Positions 50,500-59,843 are shown, numbered from the stretch's first letter. The stretch is 64,000 nt of DNA from Streptomyces sp. NRRL F-2580 (GCF_000720115.1 NZ_JOIR01000037.1:89336-153335), one strand, 5' to 3'. Notes: generated by a model not told the origin, from the sequence alone. Numbers and translations are program-made.

Positions 50500-51288
50500 A
50501 TGTTCTCTGCCCGCAGCCTGTTCCAGGAGATCGTCGACAACGACGACTCCTTCCAGCTGTTCTGCTCCATCGCCGCCAGCGGGGAGACCCAGGGCGGTTG
50601 GGAGAACGCCCGCATCGCGGCCCTGGTGCCCGACGCCATGCGCGACCTCGCGCCCAAGATCACCCGGCACGGCGCCGACGAGGACAAGCACGGCCGCATC
50701 TTCAACGCGCTGCTGCGCAAGCGCGGCCTCCAGCCCGTCCCCGTCCCGCCCGAGACGGACTACACGATGCTGCTGGAGCGCCGCGGCATCGGCCTCGCTC
50801 ACGACAAGCTGCGCCGCCGGCAGGCGCTGAGCGAGGAGGACGTCGTCGTCTACCTCGCGCACAGCCGCGTCACGGAAGAGCGCGCCGCCGACCAGATGGA
50901 CATGCTGGTCAGGTACTTCGGCGACCACCCCGAGCTCGGCAAGGCCATCCACATGATCAGCAACGACGAGGCCAACCACCTCGCCTACTGTCACGAGGAG
51001 CTGCTGCGCCTCGTCCGCGCGGGCCACGGCCGCACCATCCAGCGGGTGCTGCGCGAGAGCGCGCTCGCGGAGATCGGCGTCTACCGGGACGTCAGCCTCG
51101 CCGTCATGGACCACATGGGACGGCTGCTGAACTGGTCCGCCCCGAAAGCGGCCGCGCTCGCCGCGGGCATCCGAGCCGCGTACGCGTACGAGCGGTTCAG
51201 CGGCTGGCACCGGATGGTGGACCTGCGGATGCCCCAGCGCCGCGACGCGTTGGGCGGAGCACCGGTCACCGCCGCCGAGTTCGCCTAG
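50500..51288 (+). CDS. Ferritin-like diiron-type protein
   Basis: A 262-aa helical protein: SFQLFCSIAASGETQGGWENARIAALVPDAM, LAPKITRHGADEDKHGRIFNALLRKRG, HSRVTEERAADQMDMLVRYFGDHPELGKAIHMISNDEANHLAYCHEELL. The Glu/His pairs (ADEDKH, NDEANH, E in VTEER) give a ferritin-like four-helix diiron site. Such proteins are common in Streptomyces; the reaction is unknown. The ATG 50500 has no ribosome binding site; TTGACT sits 6 nt upstream and 12 nt start context is unclear. A repeat array begins just after its stop. Confidence 0.88.
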   Translation: MFSARSLFQEIVDNDDSFQLFCSIAASGETQGGWENARIAALVPDAMRDLAPKITRHGADEDKHGRIFNALLRKRGLQPVPVPPETDYTMLLERRGIGLAHDKLRRRQALSEEDVVVYLAHSRVTEERAADQMDMLVRYFGDHPELGKAIHMISNDEANHLAYCHEELLRLVRAGHGRTIQRVLRESALAEIGVYRDVSLAVMDHMGRLLNWSAPKAAALAAGIRAAYAYERFSGWHRMVDLRMPQRRDALGGAPVTAAEFA

Positions 51289-51290
51289 CC

Positions 51291-51354
51291 GCCCGCCGCC
51301 AAACCAGCCCGCCGCCAAACCAGCCCGCCGCCAAAGCAGCCCGCCGCCAAAGCA
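51291..51354. repeat. Four-copy 16-bp repeat GCCCGCCGCCAAA(C/G)CA
   Basis: Units of exactly 16 bp at 51291, 51307, 51323 and 51339 begin two bases after the ferritin-like stop codon (51286-51288); further degenerate units reach 51380, the end of the convergent corA gene. Confidence 0.9.
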
Positions 51355-51381
51355 GCCTGCGGTGCCGAAGCAGCCCCGCCG

Positions 51382-52374
51382 CTAAAGCCAGCCCCGGCGC
51401 TTGAACATGCGGTGCAGGCCCAGACAGATCCCCGCCATGACCGCCACCACCACCGGATAGCCCCAGACCTGCCTGAGCTCCGGCATGTGGTCGAAGTTCA
51501 TCCCGTAGATCCCCGCCACCATCGTGGGGACGGCCGCGATCGCCGCCCAGGCCGAGATCTTGCGCATGTCGTCGTTCTGCCGCAGGCCCATCTGCGCGAG
51601 GTGCGCGGAGAGCGCGTCCGACAACAGCCGGTCCAGGCCCTCGATGTACTCGCTCGCCTTCGTCAGGTGGTCGGCGACGTCGCGGAAGAAGGGCTGGGCG
51701 TGCTCGTGGACGAAGGGCACCTCTCCGAAGGCGAGCCGCTCCATCGGCTGGAGCAGCGGGTTCGTCGCCCGCCGGAACTCCAGCACCTGCCGCTTGAACC
51801 CGTAGATCCGGGCGGCGGTGTTCTTGGTGTCCGAGGAGTTCGGGGAGAACACCTCGGCCTCCAGCTCCTCCAGGTCCACCTGGAGCTCGGCCGCCACCTC
51901 GATGTAGTGGTCCACCACCGCGTCGGAGACCGCGTACAGCACCGCCGTCGGGCCGTGCCGCAGCACGTCCGGCTCCTGCTCCAGCCGGCGGCGCACGGCG
52001 GCCAGCGGGGCCCCCTCGCCGTGCCGGACGGTCACGACGAACGAATCGCCTATGAACACCATCAGCTCGCCCGCCGTCACCGTGTCCGTGTCCTCGTCGT
52101 ACAGCACCGGCTTGAGGACGACGAACAGCGAATCGTCGTACACCTCCAGCTTCGGGCGCTGGTGCGCGGTCAGCGCGTCCTCCACCGCCAGCCTGTGCAG
52201 GCCGAACTCGCGGCTGACGTGGTCGAACTCCTTCGCCGTCGGCTCGTACATGCCGATCCAGAGGAAGGCGTCACCGGTCGCCCGCGCCTCGTCGAGGGCG
52301 TCCGAGAGGTCCTCGGTTCCCTCGGTACGGCGGCCGTCCCGGTAAATCGCGCAGTCGACAATCACGCGGGGCAT
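51382..52374 (-). CDS. corA: CorA-family magnesium/cobalt transporter
   Basis: A 330-aa protein with a large cytoplasmic domain (LWIGMYEPTAKEFDHVSREFGLHRLAVEDALTAHQRPKLEVYDDSLFVVLKPV) and two C-terminal membrane helices; the essential GMN motif is intact (YGMNFDHMPEL, about residues 291-293). It mediates Mg2+ entry as a pentamer. ATG 52374 is preceded by AGGGAAG. Convergent with the ferritin-like gene. Confidence 0.95.
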   Translation of the reverse strand: MPRVIVDCAIYRDGRRTEGTEDLSDALDEARATGDAFLWIGMYEPTAKEFDHVSREFGLHRLAVEDALTAHQRPKLEVYDDSLFVVLKPVLYDEDTDTVTAGELMVFIGDSFVVTVRHGEGAPLAAVRRRLEQEPDVLRHGPTAVLYAVSDAVVDHYIEVAAELQVDLEELEAEVFSPNSSDTKNTAARIYGFKRQVLEFRRATNPLLQPMERLAFGEVPFVHEHAQPFFRDVADHLTKASEYIEGLDRLLSDALSAHLAQMGLRQNDDMRKISAWAAIAAVPTMVAGIYGMNFDHMPELRQVWGYPVVVAVMAGICLGLHRMFKRRGWL

Positions 52375-52429
52375 TCTTCCCTGCCCACGACCCGCCCGCA
52401 CGCCATCGGCACCGCATACGCTGGCCCCC

Positions 52430-53149
52430 ATGGCCACGCTGATCCTCGTACGACACGGGCGGTCCACCGCCAACACCGCAGGGCTGCTCGCCGGGTGGAC
52501 CCCGGGAGTCGGTCTCGACGAGCGCGGCGCCGAGCAGGCCGCCGCCCTTCCCGGAAGGCTGGCCGGCGTGCCGCTCGCCGCCGCCGTCACCAGCCCGCTG
52601 CAACGCTGCCGGGAGACCCTCGCACCCCTGCTGGCCGCCAGGCCGGAGCTGGAAGTGCACACCGACGAGCGGATCGGCGAGTGCCACTACGGCGACTGGT
52701 CCGGCCGCAAACTCTCCGAGCTCGGCGACGAGCCGCTGATGAAGATCGTCCAGCAGCACCCCTCGGCCGCCGCCTTCCCCGGCGGCGAGTCCATGCGCGC
52801 CATGCAGGCGCGCGCCGTGGACGCCGTACGGGAGTGGAACGCGCGGGTCGAGGAGGAGCACGGGAGCGACGCCGTCTTCCTGATGTGCTCCCACGGCGAC
52901 ATCATCAAGTCCCTTGTCGCGGACGCCCTCGGGATGCACCTGGACCTCTTCCAGCGCATCCACGTCGACCCCTGCTCGGTGACCGCCGTCCGGTACACGC
53001 CGACCCGGCCGTTCGTGTTCCGGCTGGGCGACACGGGGGACTTCGGCCCGCTCGTGAAGCGTCCGGCCGAGCCGGAAGCCGTCGCTTCGGACAAGGATGC
53101 CGAAGACACGGGGAACGCGGTCGTGGGAGGCGGCGCGGGCGCGGCGTGA
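52430..53149 (+). CDS. Histidine phosphatase (phosphoglycerate mutase-like)
   Basis: A 239-aa acid phosphatase-fold protein: catalytic LVRHGRSTANTAGLLAG near the N-terminus (His9), R-C-R-E-T, ERIGECHYGDWSG and the second His in MCSHGDIIKSL. It belongs to the MSMEG_4193-type phosphatase family found upstream of the DUF3090 and mshC genes in actinobacteria, as I recall. ATG 52430 has TACGCT ending 7 nt upstream and no ribosome binding site (leaderless). Substrate unknown. Confidence 0.92.
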   Translation: MATLILVRHGRSTANTAGLLAGWTPGVGLDERGAEQAAALPGRLAGVPLAAAVTSPLQRCRETLAPLLAARPELEVHTDERIGECHYGDWSGRKLSELGDEPLMKIVQQHPSAAAFPGGESMRAMQARAVDAVREWNARVEEEHGSDAVFLMCSHGDIIKSLVADALGMHLDLFQRIHVDPCSVTAVRYTPTRPFVFRLGDTGDFGPLVKRPAEPEAVASDKDAEDTGNAVVGGGAGAA

Positions 53150-53223
53150 TCGGACGGCGCAGTAGGGTGGACGGGCCACAAGGGCGCAGACCTGCCCCTG
53201 CCGCTGAGACTTGGAGACTGGAC

Positions 53224-53814
53224 GTGCCCCGTCAGGTGTTCCTCTACGACCCCCCGGACCGCTTCGTGGCCGGCACGGTCGGTCTGCCGGGACGCCGTAC
53301 GTTCTTCCTGCAGGCCTCCTCCGGCCCCCGCGTCACCAGCGTCTCCCTGGAGAAGACCCAGGTCGCGGCGCTGGCCGAGCGGATGGACGAGCTGCTGGAC
53401 GAGGTCGTGCGGCGCACCGGCGGCAACGCCCCGGTGCCGGCCGTCGCCCCCGCCGAGGCCGCCGACACCGCCCCCCTCGACGTCCCCGTCGAGGAGGAGT
53501 TCCGCGTCGGCACCATGGCCCTGGCCTGGGACGGCGAGGAACAGCGGATGATCGTCGAGGCCCAGGCCCTGGTGGAACTCGACGCCGACTCCGACGAGGA
53601 CCTCGCCGAGGCGGAGGAGCGGCTGCTCCAGGACGAGGAGAACGGCCCGCCCATGCTGCGGGTCCGCCTCACCGGCGCCCAGGCCCGGGCGTTCGCCAAG
53701 CGGGCCCTGGACGTGGTCAACGCCGGCCGCCCGCCGTGCCCGCTGTGCAGTCTGCCGCTGGACCCGGAGGGACACGTGTGCCCGCGCCAGAACGGCTACC
53801 GGCGCCAGGCGTGA
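53224..53814 (+). CDS. DUF3090-family zinc-ribbon protein
   Basis: A 196-aa protein conserved next to mshC: VFLYDPPDRFVAGTVGLPGRRTFFLQASSGPRVTSVSLEKTQVAALAERMDELLDEV, EEFRVGTMALAWDGEEQRMIVEAQALVE, and a C-terminal rubredoxin-like CPLCSLPLDPEGHVCPRQNGY. GTG 53224 follows GGAGACTG. It overlaps the next gene by 4 bp (GTGA). Function unknown; the phosphatase-DUF3090-SCO1664-MshC gene order suggests a shared, perhaps mycothiol-linked, role. Confidence 0.9.
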   Translation: MPRQVFLYDPPDRFVAGTVGLPGRRTFFLQASSGPRVTSVSLEKTQVAALAERMDELLDEVVRRTGGNAPVPAVAPAEAADTAPLDVPVEEEFRVGTMALAWDGEEQRMIVEAQALVELDADSDEDLAEAEERLLQDEENGPPMLRVRLTGAQARAFAKRALDVVNAGRPPCPLCSLPLDPEGHVCPRQNGYRRQA

Positions 53815-54626
53815 CCGACACGGGGGAGATCGAGGAACTGCTCGCCGAGGGCGAGCTGACCGTCATCGGCCGGATCCGCGAGGCGTCCAACGCCGTCCTG
53901 CTGTGCACCGTCACGCACGAGGGCGTCAGCGCCGACTGCGTGTACAAGCCCGTCAAAGGCGAGCGGCCGCTGTGGGACTTCCCCGACGGGAGCCTCGCCC
54001 AGCGCGAGGTCGCCGCCTACCTGGTCTCCGAGGCCACCGGATGGGGCCTCGTGCCCACCACCGTGCTGCGCGACGGACCGTACGGCGAGGGCATGGTCCA
54101 GCGGTGGATCGAATCCGCGGAACCGGAAGGGGAACCCCCGGCCGGCGGGCTCCTCGCGCTCGTCGACGGCGAGGAGGCGGGGGAGGGCTGGAAGCCCGTC
54201 GCCCTGGCCGAGGTCGGGGAGGGCCGCACCGCGCTCCTCGTCCACGCCGACGACCCGCGGCTGCGCCGGCTCTCCGTACTCGACGCCGTGATCAACAACG
54301 GCGACCGCAAGGGCGGCCACCTGCTGCCCGCGCCCGACGGCCGCCTCTACGGCATCGACCACGGCGTGACCTTCCACGCCGAGGACAAGCTGCGCACCCT
54401 GCTGTGGGGCTGGGCGGGGGAGCCGCTGACCGACGAGGCGCGCGAGGTGCTGACCGGGCTGGACGCCGAGCTGGCCGAGGGAGCGCCGCTCGCCACCCGG
54501 CTGGCCGAACTGATCACCGCCGTCGAGCTGGCCGCCGTGCGGGCCCGGGTTGCGCACCTGCTGCGCACCGGAACCCATCCGCAGCCGTCCGGACAGTGGC
54601 CGTCGATCCCCTGGCCGCCGGTCTGA
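53811..54626 (+). CDS. SCO1664-family protein (PI3/4-kinase-like fold)
   Basis: A 271-aa protein, full length for the family: GELTVIGRIREASNAVLLCTVTHEGVSADCVYKPVKGERPLWDFPDG, REVAAYLVSEATGWGLVPTTVLRDGPYGEGMVQRWIE, and a kinase-like loop VINNGDRKGGHLLPAPDGRLYGIDHGVTFHAED with NGDRKGGH and IDHG resembling the catalytic and metal-binding segments of phosphatidylinositol-kinase-like proteins. GTG 53811 overlaps the DUF3090 stop. Role unknown. Confidence 0.88.
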   Translation: MTDTGEIEELLAEGELTVIGRIREASNAVLLCTVTHEGVSADCVYKPVKGERPLWDFPDGSLAQREVAAYLVSEATGWGLVPTTVLRDGPYGEGMVQRWIESAEPEGEPPAGGLLALVDGEEAGEGWKPVALAEVGEGRTALLVHADDPRLRRLSVLDAVINNGDRKGGHLLPAPDGRLYGIDHGVTFHAEDKLRTLLWGWAGEPLTDEAREVLTGLDAELAEGAPLATRLAELITAVELAAVRARVAHLLRTGTHPQPSGQWPSIPWPPV

Positions 54627-54736
54627 ACCGGCCATCCGCCGCACGCACAGATCCGGCCAGACCGCAAGAGTGCCGATCAAGACAACAGTGCAGGTCCGGT
54701 TCGTTTCCGGAACATGCGTCCGGTTAGGCTCGAGAC

Positions 54737-55966
54737 ATGCATGCCTGGCCCGCTTCTGAGGTCCCCGCCCTTCCTGGCAAGGGCCGCGACCTCCAGATCC
54801 ACGACACCGCGACCCAGGGGACGATCACCCTCGCCCCCGGTCCCGTCGCCCGTATCTACGTCTGCGGCATCACCCCGTACGACGCGACCCACATCGGTCA
54901 CGCGGCGACCTACAACGCGTTCGACCTCGTGCAGCGCGTGTGGCTCGACACCAAGCGGCAGGTCCACTACGTCCAGAACGTCACCGACGTGGACGACCCG
55001 CTCCTGGAGCGGGCGCTGCGCGACGGTCACGACTGGACCGAGCTGGCCGAGCGCGAGACCGCACTCTTCCGCGAGGACATGACCGCCCTGCGGATGCTGC
55101 CGCCGCAGCACTACATCGGAGCCGTCGAGGCCATACCCGGCATCGTGCCGCTGGTCGAGCGGCTGCGGGACGCGGGCGCGGCGTACGAGCTCGACGGGGA
55201 CGTCTACTTCTCGGTCGAGTCCGACGCGCACTTCGGCGGGGTCTCGAACCTCGACGCCGAGGCGATGCGGCTGCTCTCGGCCGAGCGGGGCGGCGACCCC
55301 GACCGGCCCGGGAAGAAGAACCCGCTGGACCCGATGCTGTGGATGGCCGCGCGCCCGGGCGAGCCGAGCTGGGACGGCGGCTCGCTGGGCCGCGGCCGGC
55401 CGGGCTGGCACATCGAGTGCGTCGCCATCGCCCTGGACCACCTGGGCATGGGCTTCGACATCCAGGGCGGCGGCTCCGACCTGGCCTTCCCGCACCACGA
55501 GATGGGCGCCTCGCACGCCCAGGCGCTGACGGGCGAGTTCCCGATGGCCAAGGCCTACGTGCACGCGGGCATGGTCGCCCTGCACGGCGAGAAGATGTCG
55601 AAGTCGAAGGGCAACCTCGTCTTCGTCTCCGCCCTGCGGCGCGCCGGGGTGGACCCGGTGGCGATCCGCCTCGCGCTGCTGTCGCACCACTACCGGGCCG
55701 ACTGGGAATGGACCGACGACGTCCTCGCCGAGGCGGTGGCCCGGCTGGAGCGCTGGCGCGCGGCCGTGTCCCGGCCGGACGGGCTGCCGGCGGACGCGCT
55801 GGTCGAGGAGGTCCGCGAGGCCCTGGCGAACGACCTCGACGCCCCTGCCGCGCTCGCCGCGGTGGACCGCTGGGTCGATGCCCAGAACGCCTCAGACGGC
55901 GACGACGAGTCGGCTCCGGGCCTCGTCTCCCGCACGGTGGACGCCCTCCTGGGCGTGGCGCTCTAG
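54737..55966 (+). CDS. mshC: Cysteine:1D-myo-inosityl 2-amino-2-deoxy-alpha-D-glucopyranoside ligase
   Basis: A 409-aa class I aminoacyl-tRNA-synthetase-like ligase that attaches cysteine to GlcN-Ins in mycothiol synthesis. Zinc-binding Cys43 ([16 protein letters not shown]), HIGH motif residues 52-55, [25 protein letters not shown] and the KMSKS loop (EKMSKSKGN, Lys286-Ser290) are present. Lack of a long anticodon-binding part distinguishes it from CysS. No ribosome binding site; TAGGCT ends 6 nt before ATG 54737, so leaderless. A 22-bp terminator follows. Confidence 0.95.
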   Translation: MHAWPASEVPALPGKGRDLQIHDTATQGTITLAPGPVARIYVCGITPYDATHIGHAATYNAFDLVQRVWLDTKRQVHYVQNVTDVDDPLLERALRDGHDWTELAERETALFREDMTALRMLPPQHYIGAVEAIPGIVPLVERLRDAGAAYELDGDVYFSVESDAHFGGVSNLDAEAMRLLSAERGGDPDRPGKKNPLDPMLWMAARPGEPSWDGGSLGRGRPGWHIECVAIALDHLGMGFDIQGGGSDLAFPHHEMGASHAQALTGEFPMAKAYVHAGMVALHGEKMSKSKGNLVFVSALRRAGVDPVAIRLALLSHHYRADWEWTDDVLAEAVARLERWRAAVSRPDGLPADALVEEVREALANDLDAPAALAAVDRWVDAQNASDGDDESAPGLVSRTVDALLGVAL

Positions 55967-55981
55967 CACCCGCCCCGCAGT

Positions 55982-56030
55982 AACGGAGAAGCGCGCCCCC
56001 GGCCTCGTGCCGGGGGCGCGCTTCTCCGTT
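55982..56030. terminator. 22-bp perfect-stem bidirectional terminator
   Basis: The 22-bp arm 55982-56003 (beginning AACGGAGAAGCGCGCC) pairs perfectly with 56009-56030 around a CTCGT loop, between convergent mshC and the DUF1963-like gene. Confidence 0.9.
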
Positions 56031-56038
56031 CCACCCCG

Positions 56039-57007
56039 TCACTGCATGACGGTGACCGGAGGGTGGCGGGGATCGGCGGGGCACGCGTAGAACTGCAAGG
56101 TGTAGCCGCGGCCCACGGTGACCTCCGTGGGGGTCGTGGACGCGCCGTGCGCCTCCTCGACCGGCCGCCAGCTCTCGGTCTCGGCGTCCCACTCGGCGTG
56201 GTCGAAGGTGAGCAACGGCTCGCCCACGGCCGAGCACCGCGCACAGCGCAGCTCCTCCGGGCCGCCGGAATCACGGAACGTGAAGGGGGCGGCCCACCCG
56301 CCGGCCTTCCACCCGGGCGCGACGGACAGGGCTCCCCGGTAGCCCGTGGCCCCGTCCTCCTCCCAGCTGCCGATCCGCCCGGCCAGCTCGGGGTCCAGAT
56401 CGTGCGCGGCCGGGTACTCGCGGACCTGCTCCGGATGCAGCACGCACGGGACCGGCACCAGCTCGTCCGTGCCCACGTATGCGGGCTCCGGCGCGGCCGC
56501 CAGGACCTCCGCCACGTCCCCGGCCCGCCGCCACCGCAGCTGGACGGCCTCCGAGCCGCAATGGTCCTCGATGTCGACGAACGGGCACCACAGCACCTGG
56601 AGCAGGTCCGTGCCCTCGGGGAACGGCAGGTCGGGGACGTCCCGGGCGTACAGCTGCGCCACCGGTATCAGCGGATGCGGTCCCTCGGGCAGCAGGGCCG
56701 GATCGTGGCCCGCGCCGATCCGGGAGACCTCGGCATGGTCCTCGGCCGTCCACACGTCGCGGGCGCGGATCCGACGGAGCGTGCGGACCTCCTCGGGCGT
56801 GTTCAGCGGGAAGGGGGCGTCGTGCTCCTGCGAGCACGTCGCCCAGGGCTCGCCGGCCGGCCACAGCAGCGGCCCGCCCACCGAGCTCTCGTGCACGGTG
56901 GGCGCACCGGGCCGGGGGTGCAGCCGGGTGGCGGTCCTGGACATCCCCGCGAGCTCCGGGAACACCGAAGCCACGTCGAGCGGGCGGGGCGGGGTGGTAC
57001 GGGTCAT
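56039..57007 (-). CDS. DUF1963-like (YwqG-type) protein
   Basis: A 322-aa protein with HPRPGAPTVHESSVGGPLLWPAGEPWATCSQEH, IPVAQLYARDVPDLPFPEGTDLLQVLWCPF and QLRWRRAGDVAEVL, FACPADPRHPPVTVMQ-like YACPADPRHPPVTVMQ at the end, resembling DUF1963 proteins. Ten or so Cys/His residues (CSQEH, CPF, EDHCGSEA, CARCSA) suggest metal binding. GAGGGAAG precedes ATG 57007. Function unknown. Confidence 0.8.
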   Translation of the reverse strand: MTRTTPPRPLDVASVFPELAGMSRTATRLHPRPGAPTVHESSVGGPLLWPAGEPWATCSQEHDAPFPLNTPEEVRTLRRIRARDVWTAEDHAEVSRIGAGHDPALLPEGPHPLIPVAQLYARDVPDLPFPEGTDLLQVLWCPFVDIEDHCGSEAVQLRWRRAGDVAEVLAAAPEPAYVGTDELVPVPCVLHPEQVREYPAAHDLDPELAGRIGSWEEDGATGYRGALSVAPGWKAGGWAAPFTFRDSGGPEELRCARCSAVGEPLLTFDHAEWDAETESWRPVEEAHGASTTPTEVTVGRGYTLQFYACPADPRHPPVTVMQ

Positions 57008-57076
57008 GCTTCCCTCTCTCGGAACGGCAACCCGTATCCAAGCAGGGCGTACTGACACCCGGACAGCCCCGTCCGG

Positions 57077-58108
57077 TCAGGCCCCGGGAGCGTCCCCGCC
57101 GCCCCCGCTCTCGCCCTCGCTCTCGCCCTCGCCGTCTGCGGTGCCGTCCGGCCCTGACGCGTCGCCCGGGTCCGCCGCGTCGTCCTGCTTCGGCTTCGGC
57201 TGGGCACGGCCACCGGACAGGTCACGGAAGTACGAGCCCGGGTCCGTGGCCGTCTCCGGACCCGCCGCCGGATCCCGCCGCCGCAGGTACCGCTCGAACT
57301 CCCGGGCGATCGCGTCACCCGAGGCCTCCGGCAGGTCCGCCGTGTCCCGCGCCTCCTCCAGCGTCTGGACGTACTCCGCCACCTCGCTGTCCTCGGCGGC
57401 CAGTTGGTCCACGCCCAGCTGCCACGCCCGCGCGTCCTCCGGCAGTTCGCCCAGCGGGATCCGGATGTCGATCAGGTCCTCCAGCCGGTTCAGCAGCGCC
57501 AGCGTCGCCTTCGGGTTCGGCGGCTGCGACACGTAGTGCGGCACCGCCGCCCACAGCGACACCGCCGGCACACCCGCATGCGTACAGGCCTCCTGCAGGA
57601 TGCCCACGATGCCCGTCGGGCCCTCGTACTTGGTCTCCTCCAGGTCCATCGTCCGCGCCAGGTCCGCGTCCGAGGTGACCCCGCTCACCGGCACCGGCCG
57701 GGTGTGCGGCGTGTCCCCGAGCAGCGCCCCCATGATGACCACCATCTCCACGCCCAGTTCGTGGGCGAAGCCCAGGATCTCGTTGCAGAACGACCGCCAC
57801 CGCATGGACGGTTCGATCCCCCGGACCAGCACCAGGTCGCGCGGCTTCGCCCCGCCGATCCGGACCACCGACAGCCGTGTCGTCGGCCACGTGATCTTCC
57901 GTACCCCGTTGTCCAGCCACACCGTCGGCCGGTTGACCTGGAAGTCGTAGTAGTCCTCGGCGTCCAGAGCCGCGAAGACCTCGCCCTTCCACTCCCGGTC
58001 CAGGTGCGCGACCGCACCGGAGGCCGCGTCACCCGCGTCGTTCCAGCCCTCGAACGCGGCCACCATGACCGGGTCGATCAGCTCGGGCACGCCCTCAAGC
58101 TCGATCAC
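57077..58108 (-). CDS. PAC2-family (proteasome-assembly chaperone 2-like) protein
   Basis: A 343-aa protein of the actinobacterial PAC2 family: PVMVAAFEGWNDAGDAASGAVAHLDREW, EDYYDFQVNRPTVWLDNGVRKITWPTTRL, GAKPRDLVLVRGIEPSMRWR and SLWAAVPHYVSQPPNPKATLALLNRLEDL. The last 60 residues are an acidic Gly/Asp/Glu-rich tail. GTG 58108 is preceded by GGAGACCTG. Related to eukaryotic PAC2; in actinobacteria the role is undefined. Confidence 0.92.
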   Translation of the reverse strand: MIELEGVPELIDPVMVAAFEGWNDAGDAASGAVAHLDREWKGEVFAALDAEDYYDFQVNRPTVWLDNGVRKITWPTTRLSVVRIGGAKPRDLVLVRGIEPSMRWRSFCNEILGFAHELGVEMVVIMGALLGDTPHTRPVPVSGVTSDADLARTMDLEETKYEGPTGIVGILQEACTHAGVPAVSLWAAVPHYVSQPPNPKATLALLNRLEDLIDIRIPLGELPEDARAWQLGVDQLAAEDSEVAEYVQTLEEARDTADLPEASGDAIAREFERYLRRRDPAAGPETATDPGSYFRDLSGGRAQPKPKQDDAADPGDASGPDGTADGEGESEGESGGGGDAPGA

Positions 58109-58186
58109 CCAGGTCTCCTTCCGAAGTTCCCTTGCGTACGTGGGTCAGCCTAAGCCTTGATAGGACGCCAGCCACAGCCCACGACA

Positions 58187-58216
58187 GAGGGGCGGTTCCC
58201 CTCGGAACCGCCCCTC
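58187..58216. terminator. Terminator after glpD
   Basis: GAGGGGCGGTTCC (58187-58199) and GGAACCGCCCCTC (58204-58216), 13-bp stem with a 4-nt loop, 19 nt beyond the glpD stop on the minus strand. Confidence 0.85.
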
Positions 58217-58235
58217 TTCCCCACCTGCGTGAGAG

Positions 58236-59843
58236 CTATGCCTTGTGGCCCAGCATCTCCTCGACGCGGGCCCGAACGGCCTCGTCGTCCAGGCCGCGGA
58301 TCGTCACCGTCGTACGGCGGCGCAGCACGTCGTCGACCGTCTCGGCCCACTCGTTGTCACGGGCGTAGGCGACCTGCGCCCAGATCTCCGGACCGTCCGG
58401 GTGGATGCGCTCGGCCAGCGCCGGGTCCTCGTTCGCGAGGCGCGCGATGTCGAAGGCCAGCGAGCCGTAGTGCGAGGCGAGGTGGCGGGCGGTGAGCGGG
58501 TCCATCCGGGTGCCCGGCTCACGGTCCACCAGCAGCCGGTGCGCGACCGCGTTCGGGTTGGCGACACCGGGCAGCGCGATCCGGCGCACGAGGGACTTCA
58601 CCGGCTCCATGTCCTCGGTCAGCGGGCTGCCCGGGAGCTTCGACAGCTTGTCCATGACCACGCGGCCGATGTGGCGGTACGTCGTCCACTTGCCGCCGGC
58701 CACCGACAGCATGCCGCCGGCGCCCTCGGAGACGACCGTCTCGCGCTTGGCCTTCTCCACACCGCCGGGGCCGCCGGGCAGCACCCGCAGGCCGGCGAAG
58801 GCGTACGTCATCAGCGAGCGGTCGAGGTCCGCGTCCTTCACCGAGAAGGCCGCCTCGTCCAGGATCTGCGCGATGTCGGCCTCGGTGGCGCGCACGTCAC
58901 CCGGGTCGCCCTCGTACACCTCGTCGGTGGTGCCGAGCAGCAGCTGGTCCTCCCACGGGAGGGCGAAGGTGATGCGGTACTTGTCGATCGGGGTGGCCAT
59001 GGCGGCCTTCCACGGCGACTTGCGCTTCATGACGATGTGCGCGCCCTTGGAGAGGCGGATCGACGGCATCGAGTGCTTGTCTTCCATGCGCCGCAGGTGG
59101 TCCACCCACGGGCCGGTGGCGTTGAGCACGACGCGCGCGTCGACCCCGAACTCGGTGCCGTCGAGACGGTCCTTGAGCTCGGCGCCGGTGACCCGGCCCC
59201 GCGTCTTGCGGAGCCCGGTGACCTCGGCGTGGTTGAGGACGACCGCGCCCGACTCGACGGCCGCGCGGACCGTCATGACGGCCACGCGGGAGTCGTTCAT
59301 CTGGTGGTCGTAGTAGACCGCGACGGCCTTGAGGTTGTCCGTCTTCAGGCCCGGGTTGTCGGCGGCGGCACGGGCCGGCGATATGACCTTGCCCATGCCG
59401 TCGCCGAAGGCCGAGAGGGCGGAGTAGGCGAAGACGCCCGCGCCCAGCTTGGCCGCACCGACCGGTCCGCCCTTGTAGACCGGCAGGTAGAAGGTGAGCG
59501 GGTTGACCAGGTGCGGGGCCACGTCCTTGGCCAGCACCCGCCGCTCGTGGTGGTTCTCCGCGACCAGCTTGACCGCGCCGGTCTGCAGGTAGCGCAGACC
59601 GCCGTGGACGAGCTTGGAGGAGGCCGAGGAGGTGGCGCCGGCGAAGTCGCCGGCGTCCACCATGGCAACCCGCAGGCCCGACTGCGCGGCGTGCCAGGCC
59701 ACCGAGGTGCCCAGGATTCCACCGCCGATGACCAGCAGGTCGTACGTGGCCTTCGACAGCTGCTCACGGGTCTCGGCGCGGCTCGCGTTCGAACCGGCGG
59801 TCGGGTGCGTACCCAGGGCGGGAACGCTCTGCAGGCTGCTCAT
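58236..59843 (-). CDS. glpD: Glycerol-3-phosphate dehydrogenase (FAD)
   Basis: A 535-aa flavoenzyme oxidising sn-glycerol-3-phosphate to dihydroxyacetone phosphate at the membrane. N-terminal FAD-binding DLLVIGGGILGTSVAWHAAQSGLRVAMVDAGDFAGATSSASSKLVHGGLRYLQ and the conserved VLNATGPWVDHLRRMEDK, ADLDRSLMTYAFAGLRVL and C-terminal RRRTTVTIRGLDDE are typical. ATG 59843 follows GAGGAGC. It is the last gene of glpF-glpK-glpD and probably repressed by GylR in the absence of glycerol. Confidence 0.96.
   Translation of the reverse strand: MSSLQSVPALGTHPTAGSNASRAETREQLSKATYDLLVIGGGILGTSVAWHAAQSGLRVAMVDAGDFAGATSSASSKLVHGGLRYLQTGAVKLVAENHHERRVLAKDVAPHLVNPLTFYLPVYKGGPVGAAKLGAGVFAYSALSAFGDGMGKVISPARAAADNPGLKTDNLKAVAVYYDHQMNDSRVAVMTVRAAVESGAVVLNHAEVTGLRKTRGRVTGAELKDRLDGTEFGVDARVVLNATGPWVDHLRRMEDKHSMPSIRLSKGAHIVMKRKSPWKAAMATPIDKYRITFALPWEDQLLLGTTDEVYEGDPGDVRATEADIAQILDEAAFSVKDADLDRSLMTYAFAGLRVLPGGPGGVEKAKRETVVSEGAGGMLSVAGGKWTTYRHIGRVVMDKLSKLPGSPLTEDMEPVKSLVRRIALPGVANPNAVAHRLLVDREPGTRMDPLTARHLASHYGSLAFDIARLANEDPALAERIHPDGPEIWAQVAYARDNEWAETVDDVLRRRTTVTIRGLDDEAVRARVEEMLGHKA

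Noticed and set aside
51291..51354. CRISPR-like array after the ferritin-like gene
   Set aside because: Pure 16-bp tandem repeat without spacers.
54737..55966. Cysteinyl-tRNA synthetase
   Set aside because: Length (409 aa) and lack of a full anticodon-binding region with mycothiol-type gene neighbourhood favour MshC.
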